In this document: positions 43,072 through 53,100 of the stretch, one piece after another
Numbering within the stretch: position 1 is the stretch's first letter
Layout: each line of letters opens with the position of its first letter
DNA from: Chitinophaga varians
GTDB lineage: Bacteria > Bacteroidota > Bacteroidia > Chitinophagales > Chitinophagaceae
Length of the DNA stretch: 64,000 nt
Assembly (NCBI RefSeq): GCF_014529945.1
Contig: NZ_JACVFB010000005.1
Coordinates: 372,001-436,000 of the forward strand
Direction of reading: 5' to 3'
Made by a program: the position numbers and the translations under genes
Notes under the pieces: model-generated
Told to the model about the DNA's origin: nothing
The model's database searches: none
Seen by the model: the letters and a program-made list of their open reading frames with translations, nothing else

Positions 43072-44562
43072 ATGCTACACATATTGAACAAAGAGTATGT
43101 ATTAAATCATGCAAATTCCGGCGTTAATGAAAAAACCTTTCATTTTCCGGAGAAGATATTACAGTTTGGTACCGGTGTTTTGTTACGCGGGTTGGTAGAT
43201 TATCTGGTGGACCAGGGCAACCGCAGCGGCTGCTACGAAGGCCGCATCGTGGTGGTGAAATCCACCGATGGCGATACCAGCGAATTCTCCAGCCAGGATA
43301 ACCTGTATACCACGCATATCAAAGGTATCGCACAGGGAGAGCTGGTTGACCAGCTCCTGATCAATTCTTCTATTAGCCGGGTTTTGCAATCGAATGCAGA
43401 TTGGGGAGAAGTGCTGGCAGCCGTAAGGCAACCGGCGATGCAGACGATTATTTCTAACACCACAGAAGTGGGGATACAATATGTACCGGAGAAAATCGGG
43501 GACAACGCGCCGGCTTCTTTTCCGGGTAAACTGCTGGCGGTACTGAAAGAGCGGTATGAATACTTCCGTGGCAGCAGCAACACCGGCTTTGTGATCGTTC
43601 CTACTGAACTCGTGGTGGACAATGGACGTTTATTGAAGGAAATCGTATTGAAGCTGGCGGCATACAACGAGATGCCGGCCGCTTTTGTGCAATGGATTGA
43701 AACGGAAAATCATTTCTGTAACTCGCTGGTAGACAGGATCGTACCGGGTAAGCCCCGCAATCTGGCGGAGCAGGAAGAAAAAGCGGGTTATACCGACAAA
43801 TTGTGGATAGAAGTGGAGCCTTTCCTGTTGTGGGCCATCGAAGGAGATGCCCACGTACAGTCTGTACTGGGCTTCCATAAAGCAGATGAACGGATGCTGA
43901 TCACCCCCAGCATCGTGCCTTTCCGGGAACAGAAACTGCGGCTGCTCAATGGCAGCCACACCGCCGCCGTACCGCTGGCCTACCTCTCCGGACTGAACAC
44001 CGTATATGAATGTATGCAGGACGATTATATGCGTCAGTTCTTCCAGGAAGTGGTCCTTCGGGAGATACTGCCTACCATTGAACAAACCTGTCCACAGGCA
44101 GCCAGCTTTGCGCAGGACGTGCTGGACCGTTTTTCGAATCCGTTCATCGCGCATAAACTGATCAGCATCACCTTCCAGGAAAGCTCGAAGATGAATGCCC
44201 GCAACGTACGTACACTGACCCGTTACTTCGATCAGTTTAAGACGCTGCCGAAAGGCATGTGCCTTGGCTTTGCCGCGATGCTGTTGTTCCTGAAGCCCAC
44301 CCGCGTGGAAGATGGCAAATACTTCGGTACACGGAACGAAGAAGAATATCAGATCACGGATGATAACATCGCCATTTTTGCTGCGTACTGGGACGCATAT
44401 ACTTCGCCTCAGCAACTGGCAGAGCAGGTATGTGCCGATGAAAGGCTCTGGGAGTCTAATCTGGCCGCTATTCCACAGTTCACCGAAACAGTGGCAGGCT
44501 ACCTGAAAACGCTGATGACCAGTGTGAAGGATATTACACAACTCCAGCAACCAAAAAATTAA
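43072..44562 (+). CDS. uxaB: Tagaturonate reductase (altronate oxidoreductase)
   Basis: A 496-residue NAD-dependent enzyme that interconverts tagaturonate and altronate in galacturonate breakdown. It belongs to the mannitol dehydrogenase-like family. The nucleotide-binding start KILQFGTGVLLRGLVDYLVD and the domain junction FVQWIETENHFCNSLVDRIVPG are characteristic, with KLRLLNGSHTAAVPLAYLSG in the C-terminal domain. It is first in a tight five-gene unit (uxaB-uxaC-kdgK-eda-exuT), with uxaC ten bases downstream. The 201-base gap before it, divergent from mnmA, contains AT-rich promoter-like sequence but no copy of the 14-bp operator found elsewhere in the region. Confidence 0.93.
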   Translation: MLHILNKEYVLNHANSGVNEKTFHFPEKILQFGTGVLLRGLVDYLVDQGNRSGCYEGRIVVVKSTDGDTSEFSSQDNLYTTHIKGIAQGELVDQLLINSSISRVLQSNADWGEVLAAVRQPAMQTIISNTTEVGIQYVPEKIGDNAPASFPGKLLAVLKERYEYFRGSSNTGFVIVPTELVVDNGRLLKEIVLKLAAYNEMPAAFVQWIETENHFCNSLVDRIVPGKPRNLAEQEEKAGYTDKLWIEVEPFLLWAIEGDAHVQSVLGFHKADERMLITPSIVPFREQKLRLLNGSHTAAVPLAYLSGLNTVYECMQDDYMRQFFQEVVLREILPTIEQTCPQAASFAQDVLDRFSNPFIAHKLISITFQESSKMNARNVRTLTRYFDQFKTLPKGMCLGFAAMLLFLKPTRVEDGKYFGTRNEEEYQITDDNIAIFAAYWDAYTSPQQLAEQVCADERLWESNLAAIPQFTETVAGYLKTLMTSVKDITQLQQPKN

Positions 44563-44572
44563 TCATTAGTAT

Positions 44573-45967
44573 ATGAAGGGATTTCTGACGGAAGATTTTT
44601 TACTGCAAACAGAAACGGCTAAACGATTATATTTTGATTATGCGCAATCGATGCCGGTGATTGACTATCATAATCATCTGCCTCCCGATGAAATTGCACA
44701 GAACAAGGTCTTTAAGAATATGACCGATATATGGCTGCGCGGCGATCACTACAAGTGGCGCGCTATGCGGGCCAACGGTGTGGCAGAAACGTATATCACC
44801 GGCAGCGCGGACGACTTCACCAAATTCCGTCACTGGGCAGCTACCACGCCATATACCATGCGTAATCCGCTGTACCACTGGTCGCACATGGAGCTGAAAA
44901 ACCCTTTCGGCATCACCGATCTGCTGAGCGAGGCGACTGCCGAAAAGATATGGGACGCCGGCAATGCGAGACTGCCACAGCTTTCCACCCAACAATTACT
45001 GCAACATTTCAGGGTGGAAGTAGTATGTACCACCGATGATCCCACCGATTCACTGGAGCATCATAAAGCGGTGGCCAATAAGCCTTTCGGCACCCGCGTG
45101 CTGCCTACCTTCCGGCCGGATAAAGCAATGGCCGTAGATACGCCGGCAGCGTTCAATGCTTTTGTGGATAAACTGGGGGCTGTCACCAATCGTGACATCC
45201 GTTCCTATCGTGACCTCGTGGAGGCGCTGCAAGCGCGTCATACCTATTTCCATGAAGCCGGTGGCCGGTTGAGCGACCATGGCATCACCACCTTCAGCTT
45301 TGCCCCGTATACACTGCAGGAGCTGGATACTATTTTCCTCAACGCCCGTGGTCATCAGGCGGCTACTCCTTATGAGAGCGAGCAGTTCAAAACCGCTATG
45401 CTGCTGCAGATCTGCGAATGGAACCATGAACGGGGCTGGGCGCAGCAATTCCATGCCGGCGCTATCCGGAATAACAATTCCCGGCTGTTACAGCAGTTAG
45501 GTGCAGACGCCGGTGTGGACTCCATCGGCGACTGGAGCATGGCCTCGGCCATGAGTGCTTTCTTCGATGCACTGGATAAGAAAAACAAACTGGCCAAGAC
45601 CGTTATCTATAATCTCAATCCCGCCTGGAATGAAGTATTTGCCACGATGGCCGGTAACTTCCAGGATGGTACGGTGCCCGGCAAGATCCAGTTTGGGTCT
45701 GGCTGGTGGTTCCTCGACCAGAAAGACGGGATGGAGAAACAAATCAATACCCTGAGCAATATGGGGCTGCTGAGCCGTTTTGTAGGTATGCTGACAGATT
45801 CCCGGAGTTTTCTATCTTTTCCCCGCCATGAATATTTTCGTCGTATTTTGTGCAATCTCATTGGTCGTGATGTGGAAAACGGTGAACTCCCCAACGACAT
45901 TCCATGGTTAGGGAAAATGGTCCAGGATATTTGTTACCACAACGCAAAAGCATATTTTGATTTTTAG
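44573..45967 (+). CDS. uxaC: Glucuronate isomerase
   Basis: A 464-residue metal-dependent isomerase that converts glucuronate to fructuronate and galacturonate to tagaturonate. The N-terminal metal-binding histidines are in VIDYHNHLPPDEIA. VVCTTDDPTDSLEHHKAV and QFHAGAIRNNN are UxaC signatures, and GIGD-like SIGDWSMASAMSAFFDALD and SGWWFLDQKDGM close the active site. Length is normal. The next gene starts with no gap at its stop codon. Confidence 0.96.
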   Translation: MKGFLTEDFLLQTETAKRLYFDYAQSMPVIDYHNHLPPDEIAQNKVFKNMTDIWLRGDHYKWRAMRANGVAETYITGSADDFTKFRHWAATTPYTMRNPLYHWSHMELKNPFGITDLLSEATAEKIWDAGNARLPQLSTQQLLQHFRVEVVCTTDDPTDSLEHHKAVANKPFGTRVLPTFRPDKAMAVDTPAAFNAFVDKLGAVTNRDIRSYRDLVEALQARHTYFHEAGGRLSDHGITTFSFAPYTLQELDTIFLNARGHQAATPYESEQFKTAMLLQICEWNHERGWAQQFHAGAIRNNNSRLLQQLGADAGVDSIGDWSMASAMSAFFDALDKKNKLAKTVIYNLNPAWNEVFATMAGNFQDGTVPGKIQFGSGWWFLDQKDGMEKQINTLSNMGLLSRFVGMLTDSRSFLSFPRHEYFRRILCNLIGRDVENGELPNDIPWLGKMVQDICYHNAKAYFDF

Positions 45968-46966
45968 ATGAAGTCTGTAAAAGTTATCACTTTCGGAGAA
46001 CTATTGCTGCGCCTGTCGCCCGACCTGGGCAACCATAGTGCTGCTATTTTTGTTGGTGGCGCAGAAGCCAATGTGGCCGCCGCATTGGGACGCTGGGGCA
46101 CACCCGTGGCCTATATCAGTAAAGTGCCGGAAAACGGTTTTTCCCGGGAGGTGCTGCGGCAGCTGAACCACAGAGGCATTACGACCGACCGTATGTTGTG
46201 GGGCGGTGACCGTATTGGTATTTATTATCTGGCGCAGGGCAGTGACCTGAAACATGCGGAGGTGGTGTATGACCGCAAATATTCTTCTTTTAGTCAGATA
46301 ATACCGGGAACTGTTAACTGGGACGAGCTGCTGGGCGATGCGGAATGGTTTCACTGGAGCGCTATCAGTCCCGCGTTGAACCCTGATGCGGCCGTTATCT
46401 GTAAAGAAGTGCTGGAAGCCGCTACCCGCAAAGGAATGACGATTTCCACCGATCTTAACTACCGCAGCAAACTATGGCAATACGGAAAGCAACCGCATGA
46501 AGTGATGCCTGAGCTGGTGGCTTATTGTGATGTAGTGATGGGCAACATCTGGGCAGCCAACACCATGCTGGCTACCACATTGGACGCCGCTGCGCTGGAA
46601 GCAGATACCAAAGAAGCATATCTGGAGCAGGCCATGAAGGTAGCAGTAGAGATTACCGCACGGTATCCACGCTGCAAGCGGGTCGCTTTTACTTTCCGTT
46701 TCAGCAAAGACGCTACCCATGCACAGTATTATACTTTCTATTATCATAACGGGCAGGCCAGTATTTCAAAAGAATATGAAACACGTGAAGTAGTGGACCG
46801 CGTAGGTAGCGGCGACTGTTTTATGGCCGGGCTTATCCATGCCCAGCTGGAAGGAAGGGACGATCAGGGTATCATCTCATATGCCGCCGCCGCCGCTTAT
46901 TCCAAGTTTTTTGTGAAAGGAGATTTTAACACCACCTCTTACGAGGATATTATAAAATTGATGTAA
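45968..46966 (+). CDS. kdgK: PfkB-type sugar kinase, 2-keto-3-deoxygluconate kinase
   Basis: A 332-residue ribokinase-fold kinase that phosphorylates 2-keto-3-deoxygluconate. The N-terminal ITFGELLLRLSP and VGGAEANVAAALGRWG fit the family, and the PfkB signature with the catalytic aspartate is DRVGSGDCFMAGL. The uronate context (uxaC directly before, eda three bases after) points to KDG as substrate. The start directly abuts the uxaC stop, so translation is probably coupled. Confidence 0.92.
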   Translation: MKSVKVITFGELLLRLSPDLGNHSAAIFVGGAEANVAAALGRWGTPVAYISKVPENGFSREVLRQLNHRGITTDRMLWGGDRIGIYYLAQGSDLKHAEVVYDRKYSSFSQIIPGTVNWDELLGDAEWFHWSAISPALNPDAAVICKEVLEAATRKGMTISTDLNYRSKLWQYGKQPHEVMPELVAYCDVVMGNIWAANTMLATTLDAAALEADTKEAYLEQAMKVAVEITARYPRCKRVAFTFRFSKDATHAQYYTFYYHNGQASISKEYETREVVDRVGSGDCFMAGLIHAQLEGRDDQGIISYAAAAAYSKFFVKGDFNTTSYEDIIKLM

Positions 46967-46969
46967 TCT

Positions 46970-47632
46970 ATGGCACCACACCCGGAAACCATTATTGCTG
47001 CGTTTGAGCAGAGCGGTATTATCCCCGTATTTTATCATGATGATGCCGATGTTTGCTGCGAAGTGCTGCAAGCTTGTTATGACGGCGGTCTCCGCGTATT
47101 TGAATTTACCAGCAGGGGAGCGCAGGCGCAGCAGAATTTCTCCCGGCTGCTGGAGCTGAAGCGGGCTAAGATGCCTGATCTCTACCTGGGTATCGGTACT
47201 ATCAAAGATGCCGCTGCCGCCGCAGCATATACCCAACTGGGAGCCGATTTCATCGTGTGTCCGATCACAGATCCCGAAACGGGTGCTTACTGCCGTTCAC
47301 AGCAGATCCTGTGGATACCGGGCTGTATGACGCCTACCGAAATAGCCGTGGCAGAAAAAAATGAAGCCCGGCTGGTGAAACTGTTTCCCGGCAACGTGTT
47401 AGGGCCGGCTTATGTAAAAGCCATTAAGCCGCTGTTCCCGAACCTGAAATTTATGCCTACCGGTGGCGTAGAGCCTACCCGCGTGAGTATGAACGCCTGG
47501 TTTGATGCCGGTGTTGTTTGCGTAGGGATGGGTAGTAACCTGCTCGCTAAATCCCTGATTGACAGCCGTGACTGGGCATCGCTGAAAGAGAAAATTGTGC
47601 AAACGTTTGCATTTCTCGACGACAAGGCGTAA
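46970..47632 (+). CDS. eda: KDPG/KHG aldolase
   Basis: A 220-residue class I aldolase that splits 2-keto-3-deoxy-6-phosphogluconate into pyruvate and glyceraldehyde-3-phosphate. The Schiff-base lysine is in LVKLFPGNVLGPAYVKAI. VFEFTSRGAQ and the phosphate-binding TGGVEPTRV complete the active site. It follows kdgK after three bases. Its last codons contain a perfect copy of the palindrome TGCAAACGTTTGCA (encoding part of IVQTFAF). Confidence 0.95.
   Translation: MAPHPETIIAAFEQSGIIPVFYHDDADVCCEVLQACYDGGLRVFEFTSRGAQAQQNFSRLLELKRAKMPDLYLGIGTIKDAAAAAAYTQLGADFIVCPITDPETGAYCRSQQILWIPGCMTPTEIAVAEKNEARLVKLFPGNVLGPAYVKAIKPLFPNLKFMPTGGVEPTRVSMNAWFDAGVVCVGMGSNLLAKSLIDSRDWASLKEKIVQTFAFLDDKA
47598..47611. 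promoter_or_regulatory. LacI-type operator in the 3' end of eda
   Basis: TGCAAACGTTTGCA is a perfect 14-bp palindrome with a central CG, the classic LacI/GalR operator form. The same 14 bases occur at 53248-53261 in the kduI promoter. It lies 57 bases before the exuT start, inside the last codons of eda. Confidence 0.65.
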
Positions 47633-47668
47633 ATTAAAGCCAACTTATAAATTTCCAAATCAGCCATA

Positions 47669-48955
47669 ATGAATTCCACAACTTTAGGTAACTATCGCTG
47701 GCGTGTGTGCGCACTTCTCTTTGTAGCTACCACGATTAACTATATTGACAGGCAGGTGCTGGGTTTGCTGAAAAGTGACCTCTCCGGTGAATTCAACTGG
47801 ACGGAGCAGGATTATAGTAACCTGGTCATGATTTTCTCTGCGGCCTATTCCATCGGTTTACTGTTTTTTGGACGATTGGTAGACAAAATGGGGTCCAAAA
47901 ACGGATACAGCATTTCTATCGTTGTGTGGAGTCTTTCCGCGATGGCGCATTCGCTGGTGCGCTCTACCATGGGTTTTGGCATTGTGCGTTCTGTCCTGGG
48001 CGTGAGTGAAGCGGGCAATTTTCCGGCCGCCATCAAAGCTACCGCCGAATGGTTTCCTAAAAAAGAGCGTGCCCTCGCTACCGGTATTTTTAACAGCGGC
48101 TCCAATATTGCAGCTGTTGTTGGTCCGGTAATGGTATACTGGCTCGCCCGCAACCATGGCTGGCGCCATGCTTTCTTCTGGACCGGCGCCATTGGCTTCG
48201 TCTGGCTGGTATTATGGTGGCTTTATTATGAGATCCCTTCCCGCCAGAAACGGCTGGGCAAAGCAGAATTCGATCATATCCACTCTGACCAGGAAGTAGA
48301 AGAAGCGGCACCTCAACCAGTAAAATGGGGAAGACTGCTGGGCATCAGACAGACATGGGCTTTTGTGTTTGGTAAACTGCTCACCGATCCTGTATGGTGG
48401 TTCTTCCTTTTCTGGCTGCCGGGATATCTGGAATCCATTTTCCACGTTGACCTGAAAGCCAATCTGGGTCTGCCTATTATCATTATCTACTCTGTGACCA
48501 GCTTCGGCAGTATCGGTGGCGGATGGTTATCTTCCCACCTGATCAAAAGCGGCTGGCCTATTTTCAAAGCCCGTAAAGTATCGATGCTGATATTCGCATT
48601 GTGCGTGGCGCCGATTGTATTGATCCAGTATATCAACAACCTGTGGATAGCGATTGCATTGATCAGCCTTGCTACTGCGGCGCACCAGGCCTGGTCTGCC
48701 ACCATCTTCACTACGGCTTCGGACATGTTCCCTAAACGTGCCGTGAGCTCTGTGGTAGGTATCGGCGGGATGGCCGGTTCTATCGGTGGCACGTTGTTCC
48801 CCATTGTGATTGGCTCTATGCTGGAGCATTATAAGGTGCTGGGCAATATCGGCATTGGCTATAACATTCTCTTTGTGATGTGTGGCGTGGCTTATCTGCT
48901 GGCCTGGACCGTGATGCATTTCTTTGCACCAAAAATGGAACAGGTGAAATTATGA
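47669..48955 (+). CDS. exuT: MFS hexuronate transporter (ExuT-like)
   Basis: A 428-residue inner-membrane carrier with about twelve hydrophobic segments, anion:cation symporter branch. TTINYIDRQVLGLLKSDLSGEFNWTEQDYSNLVMIFSAAYSIGLLFFGRLVDKMGSKNG and GVSEAGNFPAAIKATAEWFPKKERALATGIFNSGSN are ExuT/GudP signatures. It should take up galacturonate and glucuronate with protons. It is the last gene of the uxa unit, 36 bases after eda, and has an operator-like palindrome just upstream. Confidence 0.93.
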   Translation: MNSTTLGNYRWRVCALLFVATTINYIDRQVLGLLKSDLSGEFNWTEQDYSNLVMIFSAAYSIGLLFFGRLVDKMGSKNGYSISIVVWSLSAMAHSLVRSTMGFGIVRSVLGVSEAGNFPAAIKATAEWFPKKERALATGIFNSGSNIAAVVGPVMVYWLARNHGWRHAFFWTGAIGFVWLVLWWLYYEIPSRQKRLGKAEFDHIHSDQEVEEAAPQPVKWGRLLGIRQTWAFVFGKLLTDPVWWFFLFWLPGYLESIFHVDLKANLGLPIIIIYSVTSFGSIGGGWLSSHLIKSGWPIFKARKVSMLIFALCVAPIVLIQYINNLWIAIALISLATAAHQAWSATIFTTASDMFPKRAVSSVVGIGGMAGSIGGTLFPIVIGSMLEHYKVLGNIGIGYNILFVMCGVAYLLAWTVMHFFAPKMEQVKL

Positions 48956-48964
48956 TGCCCGGAG

Positions 48965-49199
48965 TTCCAGGGCTAAAGCCCTGAGCTACGCTGTGCGGAT
49001 GCTTCTGATGCGGGGAATATTAGTGATAATAGTGTGGTAGAGCGATACATTTTAACACAACTAAAATGCAATAAAACAGGAAGGCCGTCTGAATATTCAG
49101 ACGGCCTTTTTATTATGACATTCTCAGAAATAAGCGAATTAGTAATGCAGTGTCTGCGCTGATTGTTCAGAACGTAGCCCGGGGCTTCCACCCTGGGGG
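48965..49199. repeat. Pair of inverted REP-like elements flanking a terminator
   Basis: The unit 48965-48990 (with hairpin CAGGGCTAAAGCCCTG and ending GAGCTACG) is repeated in opposite orientation at 49173-49199 (CGTAGCCC, GGGGCTTCCACCC). The two share the layout CCAGGG-nn-AAGCCC-GCTACG. Such GCTACG-ended palindromes resemble REP-type elements seen in Bacteroidota intergenic regions. The terminator 49081-49111 lies between them. Confidence 0.55.
49081..49111. terminator. Terminator between exuT and uxaA
   Basis: A 28-bp perfect palindrome (49081-49108, around GGCCGTCTGAA) ends in a T-tract. It separates the convergent exuT and uxaA genes and can serve both directions. Confidence 0.9.
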
Positions 49200-49205
49200 C
49201 GGGGA

Positions 49206-50852
49206 TTATAATGACACCCCTCTTTTCCACGGAATAAAGTCATCCTGGTTCAGTTGTTCGGCTTTGGTATGTACCTCGCCGCTGGCAGCTTTGATGACGT
49301 AATCGAGGATTTGTTCGCCCATTTCAGCGATGCTGTGTTCTCCGCTGATGATGGTGCCGGTATTGATATCGATGATATCTTTCATCCGGGTGGCCAGTTT
49401 AGTGTTGGTGGCCAGTTTCACCACAGGAGCGATCGGGTTGCCGGTAGGGGTGCCGAGGCCGGTGGTAAACAGCACAATATTGGCGCCGGAACCTACTTCC
49501 GCGGAGGTGGACTCCACGTCGTTGCCCGGTGTGCATAACAGGTTAAGGCCTGGTTTGGTGACATACTCCGTATAGTCGAGCACGTCAGTTACCGGTGAGG
49601 TACCGCCTTTTTTAGCAGCGCCGGCAGACTTGATCGCGTCGGTAATAAGACCGTCTTTGATATTGCCGGGGGACGGGTTCATATAAAAACCGGAGCCTAC
49701 TGACTGGGCCTGAGTTTCATAAGCCCGCATGATCCGGATGAATTTATCGGAGATTTCTTCCGTCACGCAGCGGTTGATCAGCTCCTGTTCCACGCCGCAC
49801 AGTTCCGGGAATTCGGAGAGGATAGAAGTACCGCCGAGTGCAACGAGCAGATCGGAGGTATGGCCTACCGCAGGATTGGCAGAAATACCGGAGAAGCCGT
49901 CGGAGCCGCCGCATTCCAGACCTATGACCAGTTTGGACAGCGGGCTGGGCTGGCGTGGCTGTTTGTTGGCTTCAATCAGTGCCAGGAAAGTGTCCTTGAT
50001 GGCAGCTGATAACATCGCAAATTCAGAAGCGCTTTTTTGTTGCTCGTACACCAGCACTGGTTTATTGAATTGCGGGTTCAGTTTTTTCAGTGCTTCCTGG
50101 AGGATAGACACCTGTGCATGCTGACAACCCAGGCTCAGGATGGTAGCTCCCGCCACGTTGGAGTGGTGGATGTACCCGGCCAGCAGGGCGCACAGCGCAT
50201 CTGAATCCTGACGGGTACCGCCGCAGCCACCTTCGTGGGTGAGAAACTTGATACCATCGATATTCGGGAATATAACATTACGTTTAGCCGTTTCCGTTAC
50301 ATTGCCTGCTTCGTATTGTTTAACCGCGTCTATGTTACCGCTTTTGTAGAGGGACACGAGGTCCTGCACCTGTTCGTTGTAAACCTCTGCCGGCGCAAAT
50401 CCCAGCCCTTTTTCAAATGCTGTTTTAATCATGCCCACATTTCTGTTTTCACAGAAAACCAGTGGAATAACGAGCCAGTAGTTACGGGTACCTACCTGTC
50501 CGTCTTCACGTTGGTAGCCCATAAAAGTAGCATCTTTCCATTTGCTGATATCGGGCGCCTGCCATTGGATGGCGCCGTCTTTTTCATGGAAAGCATTGGC
50601 ATCGTGTATAATGTTGTCGGTGGTAATGCTTTCCCCTTTTTTCAGCGGACGGGTAGACTTCCCTACCAGTACGCCGTACATGGTAATGGGAGCGTTGCCG
50701 TCGATATCGTTGATCAGGAATTTATGTTTCGCAGAAATATTTTGCTGAAGCTGTATGTCTTGGCCGTTAAATGATATATTGGTACCGGCGGGGATATCTT
50801 GAAGGGCCACCAGCACATTATCACTCGGATGAATTTGTAAGTAAGTGTTCAT
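49206..50852 (-). CDS. uxaA: Altronate dehydratase
   Basis: A 548-residue enzyme that dehydrates altronate to 2-keto-3-deoxygluconate. The N-terminal SAF-like domain (about 1-95, with VLVALQDIPAGTNISF and KSTRPLKKGESI) is joined to the large catalytic domain, which has FMGYQREDGQVGTRNYWLVIPLVFCENRNV, THEGGCGGTRQDSDALC and LECGGSDGFSGISANPAVG. The Gly-Cys-Gly and Cys-Gly-Gly stretches mark the UxaA/GarD family. It is the only uxa gene on the minus strand; it is convergent with exuT and divergent from the heparinase-like gene. Confidence 0.95.
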   Translation of the reverse strand: MNTYLQIHPSDNVLVALQDIPAGTNISFNGQDIQLQQNISAKHKFLINDIDGNAPITMYGVLVGKSTRPLKKGESITTDNIIHDANAFHEKDGAIQWQAPDISKWKDATFMGYQREDGQVGTRNYWLVIPLVFCENRNVGMIKTAFEKGLGFAPAEVYNEQVQDLVSLYKSGNIDAVKQYEAGNVTETAKRNVIFPNIDGIKFLTHEGGCGGTRQDSDALCALLAGYIHHSNVAGATILSLGCQHAQVSILQEALKKLNPQFNKPVLVYEQQKSASEFAMLSAAIKDTFLALIEANKQPRQPSPLSKLVIGLECGGSDGFSGISANPAVGHTSDLLVALGGTSILSEFPELCGVEQELINRCVTEEISDKFIRIMRAYETQAQSVGSGFYMNPSPGNIKDGLITDAIKSAGAAKKGGTSPVTDVLDYTEYVTKPGLNLLCTPGNDVESTSAEVGSGANIVLFTTGLGTPTGNPIAPVVKLATNTKLATRMKDIIDINTGTIISGEHSIAEMGEQILDYVIKAASGEVHTKAEQLNQDDFIPWKRGVSL

Positions 50853-51147
50853 AAAAGCTAAAGTAGTAAATAACGTTACCGGCTGTTAATACTATAATGT
50901 TAATCCTTGATAAGATTTTGACTATTTGCCTGACACGCTGTAACGTTTGATGGTAGCAAGTTACGAATGATTTATCATTTCCCGTGAGCTGATGGATGGT
51001 TAAAAAATCACGTGTTTTTTCACTGATGTTTTTTAATCATAACCTGATATATTCTTGATAAAATAACTGTTTGCATCGCCTTCACGGTTGTGCACCCCGA
51101 CAGAAAACATGCAGCATATTTTATATCTTACCCGAAATAATGGTCGT

Positions 51148-53100
51148 ATGCGCATTTCGTTACTGTTGATTTTAATATGTTGTTGTTGTCGCCTGGCTGC
51201 TCAGCAGGAGCCCCGGAATTACCTGTATACCGCCTGGAAAGCGGCGGATGGTAATGCTGCCTTCAGCAATATGAGTTGGCGGGAACGGCAACGTAGCCAT
51301 ATCATTGAGGTGGTACAGCAATTACCGGCAGCTACGCGCGAGCAGATGCTGGCAGACGCGGATAAAGCGATGAGCTTTACCTGGCCTGCTTTACCAGCCT
51401 CTTTATATCTGCAATACCGTGATAATGGAAACCGGGTCAATTTTGAAAACGCGCAGTTTGAGCGGCGTAAGGTATTGTCGGTGCTGGTGGCAGGTGAGCT
51501 GGCGGGCGGTAACGGAAAATATATACCACAGATCGCAAATGGTTTGTGGGCTATCCTGGAGGAAAGCACCTGGGTGTTGCCGGCACATATCAGCGCCCAG
51601 AAAGCGGGCAACGGCCTGCCTGATCCTGCTGAACAGATCATCGATCTGTTTGCAGGCGAAACAGCGGCTACCATCAGCTGGGCGCAGTTTCTGATGGACA
51701 GGAAGCTGGATAAGTATTCGCCTGTGATCAGCAGAAGGATTGAGTATGAGTTGAACCGGCGTATTGTGGTACCCTTCCTGGAACGGACTGATTTCTGGTG
51801 GATGGGCTTTAGCGGCAAACCCATGAACAACTGGAATATCTGGATCAATACCAATATCCTGCAGACAGCCCTGCTGGCTGTAAATGAAAGGAATACACGT
51901 AATCAGGTCATAGAAAAAGCCATTCGCAGCGCAGACTTTTTCCTGAATAGTTATCCCGAAGATGGGGGTTGTGATGAAGGCCCCAGCTATTGGGGGCATG
52001 CCGGCGGTAAACTGATAGAATTCGTCAACTGGATGCGCTGGGCTTCCGCCGGTAAGGCTGATCTCAGTAAAAATGAACTGATACATCGTATTGGCACTTA
52101 TATCTACAAGATGCACATCGATAGCAGCCGGTTTGTGAATTTCGCGGATGCTTCTGCCAGCACTATCCCGCCGCCGCATACGGTATTTATGTATGGAGAA
52201 ATCTTCAAAGACCAGCAGATGAAGGAGTTTGCGGCTTATCTGTACCGGCTGGCCAACCCTGATACCAACCGCATCAAAACTAATTCGTTGTTGACGTTTG
52301 TGTATGACCTTGAAGGGCGTAAGTCTTTCCTCAGCACGACGCCGGCAGCGCCTTTTACTACGGTCAACTGGTTGCCCGATCTCCAGGTGTTGTCGCTTCG
52401 TTCCAAACAAGGGGCCTCCAGGGGCTTGTTTTTCGCCGCTAAAGGCGGTCATAATGCCGAAAGCCACAACCATAATGACATCGGCAATTTTGTGCTGTAT
52501 ATGGATGGCAAACCGGCGATCATTGACGTAGGCGTGGGCACTTATACCAAACAGACGTTCAGCCAGGACCGTTATCAATTATGGTATATGCAATCACAAT
52601 GGCATAACTGTCCCACGGTGAATGGCGTACAGCAACGTGATGGCCGCAGGTATCAGGCGAAGGAGGTATCTTTTGCAGATAAAGGCGCCACCAAAATATT
52701 GGACATGGATATCGCAGCAGCCTATCCTGAAGCCGCGATGGTAAAGACTTTAAGGCGCACTTTCACGTTTATGCCGGCGGAATCCCGGCTGAAGCTGACC
52801 GAAGCCTATGAACTACAATCCTGGAAAGCACCTTATCTACTGCATTTTATGACTTGTTTGCCTCCGGATATCAATACCCCCGGAAAGGTGTTGTTGAAAG
52901 AAGACTTCGCTACGTTAGAGATGAGCTATGATGCCTCCCGGCTGGAAGCCTCCGTGGAGCGGCAGGCAGTAGATGACGGCCGGTTATCGCCTGTCTGGGG
53001 AGATGCCGTGTATCGTGTTACACTGAAGGCCAAAGGGCAGGCATTAAAGGAAAAGCATCAACTCGATTTTGTGATCAAACGCAGGCAGTATCCCTGGTAA
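51148..53100 (+). CDS. Heparinase II/III family protein, exported
   Basis: A 650-residue exported protein of the heparinase II/III fold, found in uronate-cleaving polysaccharide lyases. MRISLLLILICCCCRLAAQ is a signal peptide. An N-terminal all-alpha toroid (about 25-330) contains YPEDGGCDEGPSYWGHAGGKL. The C-terminal beta-sandwich has GGHNAESHNHNDIGNFVLYMDGKPAIIDVGVGTYTKQTF with the catalytic-region histidine and asparagine. The start at 51148 is set by the signal peptide; ATGs at 51088 and 51109 are less likely. It is likely to cut acidic polysaccharides in the periplasm. The exact substrate cannot be read. Confidence 0.88.
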   Translation: MRISLLLILICCCCRLAAQQEPRNYLYTAWKAADGNAAFSNMSWRERQRSHIIEVVQQLPAATREQMLADADKAMSFTWPALPASLYLQYRDNGNRVNFENAQFERRKVLSVLVAGELAGGNGKYIPQIANGLWAILEESTWVLPAHISAQKAGNGLPDPAEQIIDLFAGETAATISWAQFLMDRKLDKYSPVISRRIEYELNRRIVVPFLERTDFWWMGFSGKPMNNWNIWINTNILQTALLAVNERNTRNQVIEKAIRSADFFLNSYPEDGGCDEGPSYWGHAGGKLIEFVNWMRWASAGKADLSKNELIHRIGTYIYKMHIDSSRFVNFADASASTIPPPHTVFMYGEIFKDQQMKEFAAYLYRLANPDTNRIKTNSLLTFVYDLEGRKSFLSTTPAAPFTTVNWLPDLQVLSLRSKQGASRGLFFAAKGGHNAESHNHNDIGNFVLYMDGKPAIIDVGVGTYTKQTFSQDRYQLWYMQSQWHNCPTVNGVQQRDGRRYQAKEVSFADKGATKILDMDIAAAYPEAAMVKTLRRTFTFMPAESRLKLTEAYELQSWKAPYLLHFMTCLPPDINTPGKVLLKEDFATLEMSYDASRLEASVERQAVDDGRLSPVWGDAVYRVTLKAKGQALKEKHQLDFVIKRRQYPW

